A DNA stretch of 64,000 bases from assembly GCF_000718085.1 (NCBI RefSeq), contig NZ_JOEC01000003.1, forward strand, positions 186,001-250,000, written 5' to 3'. Below the pieces are notes generated by a model. It did not search any database. It was given only the letters and a program-made list of their open reading frames with translations, and was not told the origin of the DNA. The DNA is from Mycetocola saprophilus. GTDB lineage: Bacteria > Actinomycetota > Actinomycetes > Actinomycetales > Microbacteriaceae. A program made the translations under genes and the position numbers. Positions 52,936-61,761 of this stretch are shown piece by piece; position 1 is the first letter of the stretch; every line of letters starts with the position of its first letter.

Positions 52936-54450
52936 CTAGTTCACGTCCTCGTCAACCCAGTCGAAGGTCTTGGTGACGGCCTTCTTCCAGTTGCGGTACA
53001 GACGGTCGCGCTCGCCCTTGTCCATGCTCGGCTCCCAGCGCTTGTCTTCCTGCCAGTTCTTGGCCAGGTCGTCGGTGTCCTTCCAGAATCCGACGGCCAG
53101 ACCCGCGGCGTAGGCGGCACCCAGCGCGGTGGTCTCGGCAACCACCGGGCGGACAACCGGGACACCCAGGATGTCGGCCTGGAACTGCAGCAGCAGGTCG
53201 TTGGCGGTTGCGCCACCGTCCACGCGCAGCTCGGTCAGGTCCACACCGGCGTCGGCGTTCACGGCGTCCAGCACCTCGGCGGTCTGGTAGGCGATGGCCT
53301 CCAGCGCCGCACGGGCGATGTGACCCTTGTTCACGAAGCGGGTCAGACCCACCAGTGCACCACGGGCATCCGAACGCCAGTACGGAGCGAACAGACCCGA
53401 GAAGGCGGGGACGAAGTAGGCGCCACCGTTGTCCTCCACGCCACGAGCCAGTTCCTCAACCTCGGCGGCCGAGGAGATCAGCCCCAGGTTGTCGCGCAGC
53501 CACTGCACCAGCGAACCGGTCACGGCGATCGATCCCTCGAGCGCGTAGTGGGTGGGCTGGTCACCGATCTTGTACCCGATGGTGGTCAGCAGACCGTTCT
53601 CCGAGTGGATGATGTCCTCACCGGTGTTGAAGATGAGGAAGTTACCGGTGCCGTAGGTGTTCTTAGCCTCACCCTTGTCGAAGGCTGCCTGACCGAAGGT
53701 CGCGGCCTGCTGGTCGCCCAGGATACCGGCGATCGGGGTCTCGCGCAGCAGCGAGTGGCTGTCGGCGTGACCGTAGACCTCGGAGGAGGACTTCACGGTC
53801 GGCAGCAGCGACTTGGGCACATCGAAGGCGGCGAGGATCTCGTCGTCCCACTCGAGGGTCTCCAGGTTGAGGAACAGGGTACGCGAGGCGTTGGTCACGT
53901 CGGTGACGTGCACACCGCCCTCGACACCGCCGGTCAGGTTCCACAGCACCCAGGTGTCGGTGGTTCCAAAGAGCAGGTCGCCGGCCTCGGCACGCTCACG
54001 AGCGCCCTCGACGTTTTCCAGGATCCAGACGATCTTGGTACCGGAGAAGTAGGTGGCCAGGGGCAGACCCACGGTCTTCTTGAAGCGCTCCACGCCGCCG
54101 TCGGCCGCCAGGCGGTCCACGATGTCCTGGGTGCGGGTGTCCTGCCACACGATGGCGTTGTAGACGGGCTCACCGGTGTTCTTGTCCCAGATGACCGCGG
54201 TCTCGCGCTGGTTGGTGATACCGATCGCCGCGATGTCGTGGCGGGTCAGGTTGGCCTTGGACAGCGCCTGTCCGATGGCCTCACGGGTGTTGTTCCAAAT
54301 CTCGTTCGGGTCATGCTCAACCCAACCAGCCTTGGGGAAAATCTGCTCGTGCTCAAGCTGTCCGGTCGAGACGATGCTCCCGGAGTGGTCAAAAACAATC
54401 GCACGCGACGAGGTGGTTCCCTGGTCAATCGCGATGACGTAGTCAGCCAT
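52936..54450 (-). CDS. glpK: Glycerol kinase
   Basis: Phosphorylates glycerol to sn-glycerol-3-phosphate with ATP. A 504-residue FGGY-family kinase: [19 protein letters not shown] at the start, [19 protein letters not shown], and the ATP-binding [20 protein letters not shown] lies before the ATG. Last gene of glpD-glpF-glpK, 111 nt after glpF. Confidence 0.95.
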   Translation of the reverse strand: MADYVIAIDQGTTSSRAIVFDHSGSIVSTGQLEHEQIFPKAGWVEHDPNEIWNNTREAIGQALSKANLTRHDIAAIGITNQRETAVIWDKNTGEPVYNAIVWQDTRTQDIVDRLAADGGVERFKKTVGLPLATYFSGTKIVWILENVEGARERAEAGDLLFGTTDTWVLWNLTGGVEGGVHVTDVTNASRTLFLNLETLEWDDEILAAFDVPKSLLPTVKSSSEVYGHADSHSLLRETPIAGILGDQQAATFGQAAFDKGEAKNTYGTGNFLIFNTGEDIIHSENGLLTTIGYKIGDQPTHYALEGSIAVTGSLVQWLRDNLGLISSAAEVEELARGVEDNGGAYFVPAFSGLFAPYWRSDARGALVGLTRFVNKGHIARAALEAIAYQTAEVLDAVNADAGVDLTELRVDGGATANDLLLQFQADILGVPVVRPVVAETTALGAAYAAGLAVGFWKDTDDLAKNWQEDKRWEPSMDKGERDRLYRNWKKAVTKTFDWVDEDVN

Positions 54451-54513
54451 GTGCTTAACTCCTTATTTCAAAAACTGCGGTGTCTGTGAGGGGGGAATAC
54501 TACGAGGGTGGCA

Positions 54514-54546
54514 CGGGCGGATGCATGTTTACCGTGCATCCGCCCG
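54514..54546. repeat. Hairpin between glpF and glpK
   Basis: A 14-bp stem with one G-U pair (54514-54527 with 54533-54546) and 5-nt loop. No T-run on the minus strand, so it may tune read-through or RNA decay of the glp operon. Confidence 0.5.
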
Positions 54547-54561
54547 GACCGAGGTGTTAAG

Positions 54562-55326
54562 TTAGGCTCCGACGATCGGGAGCAGAACCGGGGAGAGCAG
54601 ACCGGCGGCCACACCACCGATGATCGGACCCACAACGGGAACCCAGGCGTAGCCCCAGTCGCTGGAACCCTTGCCCTTGATCGGCAGGATGGCGTGGGCG
54701 ATACGCGGACCGAGGTCACGTGCGGGGTTGATGGCGTAGCCGGTGGGGCCACCCAGCGAGGCACCGATACCCACAACAAGGAAGGCAACGGGCAGTGCGC
54801 CCACGGCTGCCAGACCACCGGTTTCACCCTGGTGGTTGAAGCCGAGGATCACGATGACCAGCACGAAGGTCGCGATGATCTCGGTGATGAGGTTCCAGGT
54901 GTAGGAGCGGATTTCCGGGCCGGTCGAGAAGACGCCGAGCTTGACGCCCTTGTCCTCGGTGGCGTCGAAGTGCTTCTTGTAGGCCAGATACATGAAGATC
55001 GAACCGATAATGGCACCGATTAGCTGTCCACCAAAGTAGGTGAATGTGGCGCCGACACTGACCGGCACGTGCGGTGCATAATCAGCGGCACCGGAGGTAA
55101 GAATACCCAGCGTCACCGCGGGGTTCAGGTGTGCACCCGAGTTGAATGCAACGATCACACCGGCGAAGACCGCAAGACCCCAGCCGAAGTTGATCATCAG
55201 GGTGCCGCCGCCAAGACCCTTGGACTTGGCCAGCAACACGTTTGCAACTACACCCCCACCAAGCAGGGTGAGCATTCCCGTACCGAAAGCTTCGGAGAGA
55301 AAGACCGTTCCTAAAGATACGTCCAC
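54562..55326 (-). CDS. glpF: Glycerol facilitator (aquaglyceroporin)
   Basis: A 254-residue MIP-family channel that lets glycerol enter. Both NPA boxes are present, in NSGAHLNPAVTLG and NPARDLGPRI; Asp after the second NPAR is typical of glycerol channels rather than water channels. GTG start at 55326 after AAAAGGAAGG. Middle gene of the operon. Confidence 0.95.
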   Translation of the reverse strand: MDVSLGTVFLSEAFGTGMLTLLGGGVVANVLLAKSKGLGGGTLMINFGWGLAVFAGVIVAFNSGAHLNPAVTLGILTSGAADYAPHVPVSVGATFTYFGGQLIGAIIGSIFMYLAYKKHFDATEDKGVKLGVFSTGPEIRSYTWNLITEIIATFVLVIVILGFNHQGETGGLAAVGALPVAFLVVGIGASLGGPTGYAINPARDLGPRIAHAILPIKGKGSSDWGYAWVPVVGPIIGGVAAGLLSPVLLPIVGA

Positions 55327-55349
55327 GTTGACCTTCCTTTTCTGTTTCG

Positions 55350-55425
55350 TGGCGACCCCTGGTCGCCGCGTTGGTGTGTGAGTCCCGGATCGGGGTCGCC
55401 ACCGACTCTCGTCGGTGGCGACCCC
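55350..55425 (-). promoter_or_regulatory. Alternative-pairing leader before glpF
   Basis: A perfect 15-bp hairpin (55392-55406 with 55411-55425) lies in the glpD-glpF gap. The sequence GTGGCGACCCC recurs at 55350-55360, where it forms a smaller hairpin with 55361-55367 and could instead pair with the same arm. Mutually exclusive structures are possible in the minus-strand RNA just before the glpF start. No T-run. Confidence 0.45.
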
Positions 55426-55446
55426 TAAGCCCGGACTGAGCGAACC

Positions 55447-57180
55447 CTAGGCGCTCACCGGAGTCTTCCCGCCAGCGCGGGAATCGGTGATGCCGTGAGC
55501 CCAGCTCAGGTATTCTGCGGCCCGAGCGATTTCTCGTTCGGTCGCCTCGGTGTCCCAGCCCAGTGACGACGCAATGGCCTCGGCCACTTCGACGAGGACC
55601 GCGTGCGAGCTCCGACCGGTGAAGGCCAGGCTCGTGCGGCGCTGGATGACATCAAGCAGGGTGACCACGCGCTCTTCGGTGGCCAAAATGGTGAGCTCCT
55701 CGGCGCTGTAGTCCGGTGCGGTGGCGAGCATGTGCTCTTCCGCCGGGAGCTGAGCGATGAGGGCGGCGGCACGGGTGCCGTAGCGCTCAAGCAGTGCGTC
55801 GGCACGCTTGTCGGAGACCAGGCCGCGGTTGGCGGATACCCAGCGGGCGCGGGCGGCGTCGTCGCGGGGGTAGTCCTTACCTCCACCGATCGCCATTCCG
55901 GCGGTGGAAACCTTGCGCTCGAGGCCCAAGACCTTCAGCACGTCTCCGGAGAGGTGCTCGGCCAGGGCGCGGAACGTGGTCCACTTTCCACCCACGAGGC
56001 TCAGCAGCGGGGTCTTACCCACGGCGGTCTCGACGATGCGGTAGTCGCGGGAAACGAAGCCGGGCTGGGTGTCACCGTGACCGGGCAGCGGACGGATGCC
56101 GCTGAAGCGGTAGATGATCTGCGAGCGGTCCACCGAGATCTGGGGGAAGACGTGCTTGACCAGGTCGAAGAAGTAGTCCACCTCTTCCTCGGTGCAGACG
56201 GCGGCCTCACGCGGGTCGGCGTTGATGTCGGTGGTACCAACCATGACCTTGCCCTTAAGCGGGTAGATCAGCACGATCCGGCCGTCGTTGTGCTCGAAGA
56301 AGATCTCGCGCCCACCGGTGGCTGCCAGCAGCTCATCGTTTTCCAGCACAATGTGCGAACCCTTGGTGCCACCCATATAGGTGGTCGGGGTGCCGAAGGC
56401 ACCGTTGGTGAGGTCGGTCCAGGGACCGGAGGTGTTCACAACGACGTCGGCGGTGAAGTCGAACTCCTCGCCGCTGACGCGGTCGCGCAGGGTAATCGCA
56501 CCGGACTCGGTGGATCCCACGGCCTCAACATAGTTGACGGCACGGGCGTGGTCGCCGGCGGCCAGACCGTCGTGCATCACGTCGAGGGCGAGGCGCTCGG
56601 GGTCGTGCATCGAGGCGTCGAAGTAGGTGGCGGTGTACTTGAGACCCGGGTTGAGCTGCGGCAGCTCGGCGAGGGTCTTCTTCTTGCCCAGGAAGCGGTG
56701 ACGCGGAACCGAGCCGCCATCACGGGAGAAGGAGTCGTACATCATCAGACCCATCTTGATGAGTGCGGCACCGCGCTCCTTCGGCTTGCCCTGCTTGTGG
56801 GTCAGGAAGCGCATCGGAGCGGAGACCATGCCCGAGAAGGTCGAGAAGATCGGCACGGTGGTGGGCAGCGGCTTGACGTAGTGCGGGGCGATCTTGATCA
56901 GGGAGTTGCGCTCCTGAACCGATTCCTGCACGAGTCGGAACTCGCCGTTCTCCAGGTAGCGAATGCCACCGTGGATCATGTGGCTCGAGGCGGCCGAAGC
57001 GCCCGAGCAGAAGTCGTTACGCTCGATCAGGGTCACGTTGACTCCCTGAAGGGCGAGGTCGCGGAAGGTGGCAATCCCGTTAATACCGGCACCGATAATC
57101 AGTACGTTGGCTCGCGGCTCTGCGCGGACAGCCTCTACCGTGGTGCGAGCGGTGCCCGGGTTCCCTACCTGATCCTGCAT
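55447..57180 (-). CDS. glpD: Glycerol-3-phosphate dehydrogenase (FAD-dependent)
   Basis: Oxidises glycerol-3-phosphate to dihydroxyacetone phosphate at the membrane and passes electrons to quinone. The 577-residue protein opens with the FAD motif LIIGAGINGIATFRDLALQG and has GASAASSHMIHGGIRYLE. The ATG at 57180 is chosen because a much longer frame upstream crosses the regulatory gap. First gene of glpDFK; 772 nt of non-coding DNA separates it from the divergent regulator. Confidence 0.94.
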   Translation of the reverse strand: MQDQVGNPGTARTTVEAVRAEPRANVLIIGAGINGIATFRDLALQGVNVTLIERNDFCSGASAASSHMIHGGIRYLENGEFRLVQESVQERNSLIKIAPHYVKPLPTTVPIFSTFSGMVSAPMRFLTHKQGKPKERGAALIKMGLMMYDSFSRDGGSVPRHRFLGKKKTLAELPQLNPGLKYTATYFDASMHDPERLALDVMHDGLAAGDHARAVNYVEAVGSTESGAITLRDRVSGEEFDFTADVVVNTSGPWTDLTNGAFGTPTTYMGGTKGSHIVLENDELLAATGGREIFFEHNDGRIVLIYPLKGKVMVGTTDINADPREAAVCTEEEVDYFFDLVKHVFPQISVDRSQIIYRFSGIRPLPGHGDTQPGFVSRDYRIVETAVGKTPLLSLVGGKWTTFRALAEHLSGDVLKVLGLERKVSTAGMAIGGGKDYPRDDAARARWVSANRGLVSDKRADALLERYGTRAAALIAQLPAEEHMLATAPDYSAEELTILATEERVVTLLDVIQRRTSLAFTGRSSHAVLVEVAEAIASSLGWDTEATEREIARAAEYLSWAHGITDSRAGGKTPVSA

Positions 57181-57952
57181 GGTGTTACCCCTTTTCGAAA
57201 CTTTCGATTTCCCCCGGCAGCGGCATCCCCGCCGTCGGTTCTTTCCGATTGTGACCCACCTGCACAAAACGCGCAAAGCCGATGCACGAATGTGCACGAG
57301 GTCGATAACACATGTTCTTGAATCACAACTTAGTAGCCGTCATGCGCTTTGCATAGGGGTTTTCCGCATCGTTACGCGGAGCGTCATATATCAATCGTGC
57401 TCCATTCACCCGGGCACTCCCCTCTCGGTGTCCCCCAAAAATGGTTCCCCGATGCGCCAAAGAAACATTTAAAAAACACACATCTACCCAATCTTGGTGC
57501 ACAATTTCTCAGCGACCGTTATCCAGATGAACGGCGGGTAAACGGCGCTGTGGCCCCGTAAACAAGCGGATGTTTGAGAACTTTCGACGTTCGCATTCCG
57601 CACTCACCGTGGCGAACGGCGAGTCGAAAACTGCCGATTTTGGACCAAAAAGAGCGCGCGAAGGTGCAAGATATACGCGTTCCCGCATTCATCACCCGCT
57701 ATGAGTGATGTCCCCCATCCATCCGCGAGGCACACCGGCTATCGGAACCTCGGAGAATTACGCCCCCTCCCAACCCCGAGACGGGGCCTCGGCGCGCGCT
57801 CACGGGAAAAAATGGTTAAGCTCGGAGGTGAAGTCTTGCGACGGTGAACGCGGCGATCCCGTACCACCACGCGGGCCCGCACATCACACCCGCAATACAT
57901 CCGCCACCTGACCGGCCCCGCTGGCGGCCGCACGGCGCAAGGAGTTTTACCA
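57181..57952. promoter_or_regulatory. 772-nt divergent intergenic region between glpD and the SorC-type gene
   Basis: No convincing gene. It is AT-richer than its neighbours and holds several repeats: TGCAC-GAAT-GTGCA (57285-57298), TCCGC...GCGGA (57363-57380), AGCGACCGTT with AACGGCGCT (57511-57549) and GAACGGCG-type half-sites. These could be operators for the SorC-type protein and glpD. Exact sites cannot be decided by eye. Confidence 0.4.
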
Positions 57953-58939
57953 ATGTCGGTTCCCGAATCGTTTTCCCTCAGTGGGAAAACTCGTGACGCC
58001 CTAACCGCCGCGCAGCTCTACTATCTGCAGGACCTGACCATGGATGCGATCGCCGCCGAGCTGCACACCTCGCGCTCGAGCGTCTCGCGTCTGCTCGGTC
58101 ACGCCCGCGAGACCGGACTGGTCGAAATCCAGGTCCGCTCCCCGCTGGACGCCCCGCGCCAGCTGGAAAACGACATCCGCCAGCAGTTCGGAGTGGTCGC
58201 CCACGTGGTCTCGGTCCCCGACCAGATCAGCGATGTGGACCGCCTGGACCGCGTCGCCCTCTATGCCGCCCGGATCCTCGGCGGCTTCTTCGACTCCAAT
58301 ATGTCGATGGGGGTGGCCTGGGGTTCCACCATGAGCGCGGTCTCCCGCAACCTCTCCTCCAAGCCCACCCACAACTCCCTCATCGTGCAGCTCAACGGTG
58401 CCGCCAACCCGCGCACCACGGGTATCGCCTATGCCAGCGAGATCCTGCAGCGCTTCGGCGCGGCTTTCGGCGCGGCGATCCAGCAGTTCCCGGTGCCCGC
58501 CGTGTTCGACGACCCCAACACCAAGACCGCGATGTGGCGTGAGCGCAGCGTGAGCCGGGTGGTCGAGCGTCAGAACGCGCTGGACATCGCGGTCTTCGGT
58601 CTCGGCTCGACCTACTCCGACGTCCCCAGCCACCTCTACGTCGCCGGCTACATCGACGATGCAGACCTCGCCGTGATGCGCGAGGACGGGGTTGTCGGTG
58701 ACGTCGCCACCGTGTTCTACCGCGAGGATGGCAGCAGCGACAACATCGCCCTGAACTCCCGCTCGTCGGGCCCGAGCCTCGACGTGCTGCGCGGCATCTC
58801 CCGCCGGGTCGGCGTCGTCTCCGGTGCCGGCAAGCTGCGCACCCTGCGCGGCGCCCTGGCCGCCGGCCTGATCACCGACCTGATCGTGGACGCCGGCACC
58901 GCCCGCCGCCTGGTCGACCAGGGCCCGCTGGACGCCTAG
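57953..58939 (+). CDS. SorC/DeoR-type sugar-binding transcriptional regulator
   Basis: A 328-residue regulator with an N-terminal HTH (about residues 20-60, AAQLYYLQDLTMDAIAAEL and SSVSRLLGHARETGLV) and the C-terminal SorC sugar-phosphate-binding domain, including GVAWGSTMSAVS and IVQLNGAANP. AAGGAG precedes the ATG. Its divergence from glpDFK implies that it controls glycerol use and may sense glycerol-3-phosphate or a related sugar phosphate. Inferred from context. Confidence 0.88.
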   Translation: MSVPESFSLSGKTRDALTAAQLYYLQDLTMDAIAAELHTSRSSVSRLLGHARETGLVEIQVRSPLDAPRQLENDIRQQFGVVAHVVSVPDQISDVDRLDRVALYAARILGGFFDSNMSMGVAWGSTMSAVSRNLSSKPTHNSLIVQLNGAANPRTTGIAYASEILQRFGAAFGAAIQQFPVPAVFDDPNTKTAMWRERSVSRVVERQNALDIAVFGLGSTYSDVPSHLYVAGYIDDADLAVMREDGVVGDVATVFYREDGSSDNIALNSRSSGPSLDVLRGISRRVGVVSGAGKLRTLRGALAAGLITDLIVDAGTARRLVDQGPLDA

Positions 58940-58952
58940 CCCGCCACGCCGC

Positions 58953-59000
58953 GCAGACACAGACGCTCCCCTCGACTTCAAGGGGAGCGTCTCTGTCTGC
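58953..59000 (+). terminator. Long hairpin after the SorC-type gene
   Basis: A 20-bp stem with one mismatch (58953-58972 with 58981-59000) and 8-nt loop. It isolates the following cassette from read-through. No T-run. Confidence 0.65.
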
Positions 59001-59071
59001 GGGCACCCAACCTGTCCGCATTCTTTCCGCTACTTCGGAGCAACAATCGTTATTCGCGTAGCGTTCCGCAT

Positions 59072-59428
59072 ATGAGTGCGGATCGAAGCAATAAGACGGG
59101 CATACGGGTCCGCCCGTCCCCTGTGCGTGCGTGGGCACCACCCGAATCGGGCGGAGCCCCCATTATCCCGCCCGTCCTGTATCTACCGATTCGGCTCGGC
59201 CCCGAGGGGCAGCGCACCATCGAAATACACCGGCGAGCCGATGGACGAACCACCCTGCTTGCTTATACGGCGCTAGACCGCCTTGCGCGACAGTGCGGAG
59301 AGAGTCAACCGTGGATTCTGGTTTTTACCGAAAGACTCGGAGAGATCAAGGACGAATACCCGTTTGACGTGGTGAGTTTTGACCCGGGTATCGATCCCCA
59401 ATCCACGACCGAGGGGCAGCTGAAATGA
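59072..59428 (+). CDS. SAV_915/SseB-like small protein of the effector cassette
   Basis: A 118-residue soluble protein. After a Pro-rich N-terminus, VLYLPIRLGPEGQRTIEIHR, DGRTTLLAYTALDRLARQCG and FDVVSFDPG give the beta-alpha pattern I associate with the SAV_915/SseB-like proteins often found next to WXG-type secreted proteins. No Shine-Dalgarno sequence is visible before the ATG. Its stop overlaps the next start by 4 nt. Probably a chaperone or cassette partner; inferred. Confidence 0.62.
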   Translation: MSADRSNKTGIRVRPSPVRAWAPPESGGAPIIPPVLYLPIRLGPEGQRTIEIHRRADGRTTLLAYTALDRLARQCGESQPWILVFTERLGEIKDEYPFDVVSFDPGIDPQSTTEGQLK

Positions 59429-59721
59429 CACACATCCGAATCGATGACGAGGGAATGCAAGAGCTGGCGAAGTCTCCCACCCGTCGAATCGATAACCTTA
59501 TTTCAGCGATGGATAACTTTCCCGGTGGCGCCAACGGCGGCCTCGCAAGCCGAAAGATCGCGGCTGTGCTCCGAATCACATTGGAAGCTTCTCAGCTCTC
59601 CGCTGCAACAAGCACGGCACTTCTCGCTGTCGCCCGAGCGGCAATTGAGGACCACACACTCGCCGAAGAACAGATCATTCGAGACCTCAGTGTGCTCGTT
59701 CGTGGAGGTGACTCGTTGTGA
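59425..59721 (+). CDS. Small helical partner protein, 98 residues
   Basis: An acidic, all-helical-looking protein starting MTHIRIDDEGMQELAKSP, with a central Gly-rich turn (FPGGANGGL) and a second long helix. The two-helix layout and place just before the effector resemble WXG100 or Lap-type partners of type VII effectors, though no WXG motif is present. It overlaps the neighbouring genes by 4 nt on both sides, so all three are translated together. Confidence 0.6.
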   Translation: MTHIRIDDEGMQELAKSPTRRIDNLISAMDNFPGGANGGLASRKIAAVLRITLEASQLSAATSTALLAVARAAIEDHTLAEEQIIRDLSVLVRGGDSL

Positions 59722-60863
59722 GCATCAATCTCAAGATCCCAGGGGATCCCGATGGGCTCCACTCACTTGCGGATTGGCTTGATCCCAAAATCAAGGCCCC
59801 TACCGCATCGCTTACCGACGGGTTGGCCCAGCTCATCTGGGACACCCCCATGTTTTGGCGGGGAGAATCGGCGGCCGCGTTCCAACTTGCTGCGAAGAAC
59901 GTTCGGATCGGGGTCGAGCCGCTGGGTTCATACACCGCAGATGCGGCAGAAATCATTCGGGCCTATGCACGACGTTTGTCCCGGGGGCGTCAAACATTTG
60001 CCGGATACGCCGATACTGCCTATCAAAATTGGCTCACCGTGGTGGGCTCAATCATCGAGCCTCCGGTGGCACCCACACAGTTCGTGGCCCCGGCAGGTAC
60101 TCCACGTCCAACAGAACGGGGCCCGAATGGCGAATGTCTCTCGCCACTCCCGGTCGGAGGATACGAGGATTCGGTGCTGTGCTACCAAAAACTCGATAAA
60201 AGTGTCAGCAAATGGTGGGCCGAGCTCCGAGTATGGGTCGATGACCACTTTGCTCCGTTGATCGCCCGTGCGGTCGAGTTTGAAGGTCTCTCGGTAACGT
60301 TTGATGCGCTGCAACACGGTAACGAGTTAGTGCGCGGAATCTATTTGGAAGACGCAGGTTCCAAATGGAAAGACACTCTGAGCGCAGCAGAACAAGCCGC
60401 GGACTCGGCTCAGGAGGCGTTTAACCGGCTCGAGCGCCAGATGATCTCGGGTAGCGCAGAATTCCGGGCGGCGGCAGCAAGATTCACCAGCCCCGAACTT
60501 CGTGAGGCACGTTCACTGCTCGACGCGGAGGTGGGTCGTCTCCGGGTCGGCACACGAATCATTCCGGTTGCTGGCGTTGCCATCGACGTGGTCTCTGCAG
60601 CCGCCGATGTTGCAGCAGGGGGATCTGTGTCTTCAACGGGTATCGGTCTCGCGGGCGGATTCGTCGGCGGGCTCGGTGCCGGTGCGTGGCTTGCCCCCGT
60701 ACTTGGTGCGGTGCTTCCGCCAGTGGCTGTTATTGCCGTGGTGTCCGGCATCTCGGTAGCGGTAGGAAGCGCTGCCAGTTGGGCGTGGGAAGCTTCGGTG
60801 CCCCTGGACCTCCGCGAGGCCATAGACGCAGGGGATTTTGGTTATGTTTTCGCACGGTCATGA
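59718..60863 (+). CDS. Putative WXG-type secreted effector with glycine-rich membrane C-terminus
   Basis: A 381-residue protein. The N-terminal helical domain (1-115) carries W47-R-G49 followed by E-S-AAAF, matching the WXG-(D/E)-SA-xxF pattern of type VII substrates. A Pro-rich linker (114-145) with C140 and C155 leads to a helical middle (160-280). The last third (281-360) is strongly hydrophobic and glycine-rich (GIGLAGGFVGGLGAGAWLAP, AVVSGISVAVGSAASW), as in pore-forming or glycine-zipper toxins. GTG start coupled to the gene before it. No known catalytic toxin domain. Secretion and toxicity are inferred. Confidence 0.62.
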   Translation: MSINLKIPGDPDGLHSLADWLDPKIKAPTASLTDGLAQLIWDTPMFWRGESAAAFQLAAKNVRIGVEPLGSYTADAAEIIRAYARRLSRGRQTFAGYADTAYQNWLTVVGSIIEPPVAPTQFVAPAGTPRPTERGPNGECLSPLPVGGYEDSVLCYQKLDKSVSKWWAELRVWVDDHFAPLIARAVEFEGLSVTFDALQHGNELVRGIYLEDAGSKWKDTLSAAEQAADSAQEAFNRLERQMISGSAEFRAAAARFTSPELREARSLLDAEVGRLRVGTRIIPVAGVAIDVVSAAADVAAGGSVSSTGIGLAGGFVGGLGAGAWLAPVLGAVLPPVAVIAVVSGISVAVGSAASWAWEASVPLDLREAIDAGDFGYVFARS

Positions 60864-60884
60864 CATGTCGCGTCTGGAGTCCTG

Positions 60885-61682
60885 ATGTTGCGATTACGGA
60901 TTCATCAGAGAATCGTCACGCTGCCCTCCGGATATACCCAGTCGAAATCTCAGGCTCCCTGGATCGGCCTCGCGATTCCAATTTGCACAGTCCTCGGGTA
61001 TTTGACGTTTTCGAAGACCCCTAACCCTGGTGTTGCCCTCACCTCGTTCTCTCTCACCGTGAGTCTTGCGCTTTTTCTGGCCTGGCTCCTCGTCCTGACG
61101 ATCAGGCCCGAGCCGGAAACAGTTCGAGTTGCACGTTCTGGACCACTCCGGTTCCTTCCGCGCCCGGGAACATGGAGCGGATTGATACTTGTCGGTTTGG
61201 CGCTATCTATCACCGGAGCAATCACGCTGCTGACGTTGTACATCCCCTCGATCTATCCCGTATCTGGATTAATCGGAGGACGCTTTAGCCGCTTCAGCCT
61301 GGGACTGGTCGGTCTCGCATTGGGTGCATACACGTTCATCGGGTCAATCCACCGCCGCACCCGGTTCCAGGGGGTAGAGGTCACGAGCGACGGTATCCGC
61401 TGGTGGACCAGGGGTAACACCGTCCACCGCACCTGGGAGCAAATAGATGCCGTCTCACTCTCCTCAGAGAAGGGCCTCCAGCGACTCGACTTACGGGACA
61501 CCAGCGGCGACACGTTTGTGGTTGGTCCCGGGCAATCTGGGTCCGACCCGTGCATGTTGGCCGAAGTGATCCTGTTCTTTCGAGACAACCCGGTTCACCG
61601 TCCTCGTCTCCAGTACGGGGCGACTGCCCTGAGCGCACTGGGTACGGTCTCACGATTTCCCGTCCGCTCGAACACGCGGTAA
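60885..61682 (+). CDS. Membrane protein with PH-like C-terminus, candidate immunity protein
   Basis: A 265-residue protein with four helices (about 25-43, 49-73, 97-122, 138-155) followed by a soluble beta-rich domain (160-235, FQGVEVTSDGIRWWTRGNTV and WEQIDAVSL) like a bacterial PH domain. GGAG lies 5 nt before the ATG, 21 nt after the effector stop. Position directly after the membrane-acting effector makes it a natural candidate for immunity. No direct similarity is recalled. Confidence 0.6.
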   Translation: MLRLRIHQRIVTLPSGYTQSKSQAPWIGLAIPICTVLGYLTFSKTPNPGVALTSFSLTVSLALFLAWLLVLTIRPEPETVRVARSGPLRFLPRPGTWSGLILVGLALSITGAITLLTLYIPSIYPVSGLIGGRFSRFSLGLVGLALGAYTFIGSIHRRTRFQGVEVTSDGIRWWTRGNTVHRTWEQIDAVSLSSEKGLQRLDLRDTSGDTFVVGPGQSGSDPCMLAEVILFFRDNPVHRPRLQYGATALSALGTVSRFPVRSNTR

Positions 61683-61761
61683 GCAGCAGCCGGAAAAAAG
61701 TCTCGGTGTGTCGGAATACTTCCACCGGGCAGTGGGGTTGTCCTACGATAGATAACAAATA

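Noticed and set aside
57252..57268. CRP/GlxR-like site TGTGA...CACA upstream of glpD
   Set aside because: The spacing is 17 nt overall, one more than the 16-nt consensus, and the centre does not match.
57739..57933. Small open frame in the glp intergenic region, minus strand
   Set aside because: Arg/Pro-rich, no ribosome-binding site, no similarity; typical random frame in GC-rich DNA.
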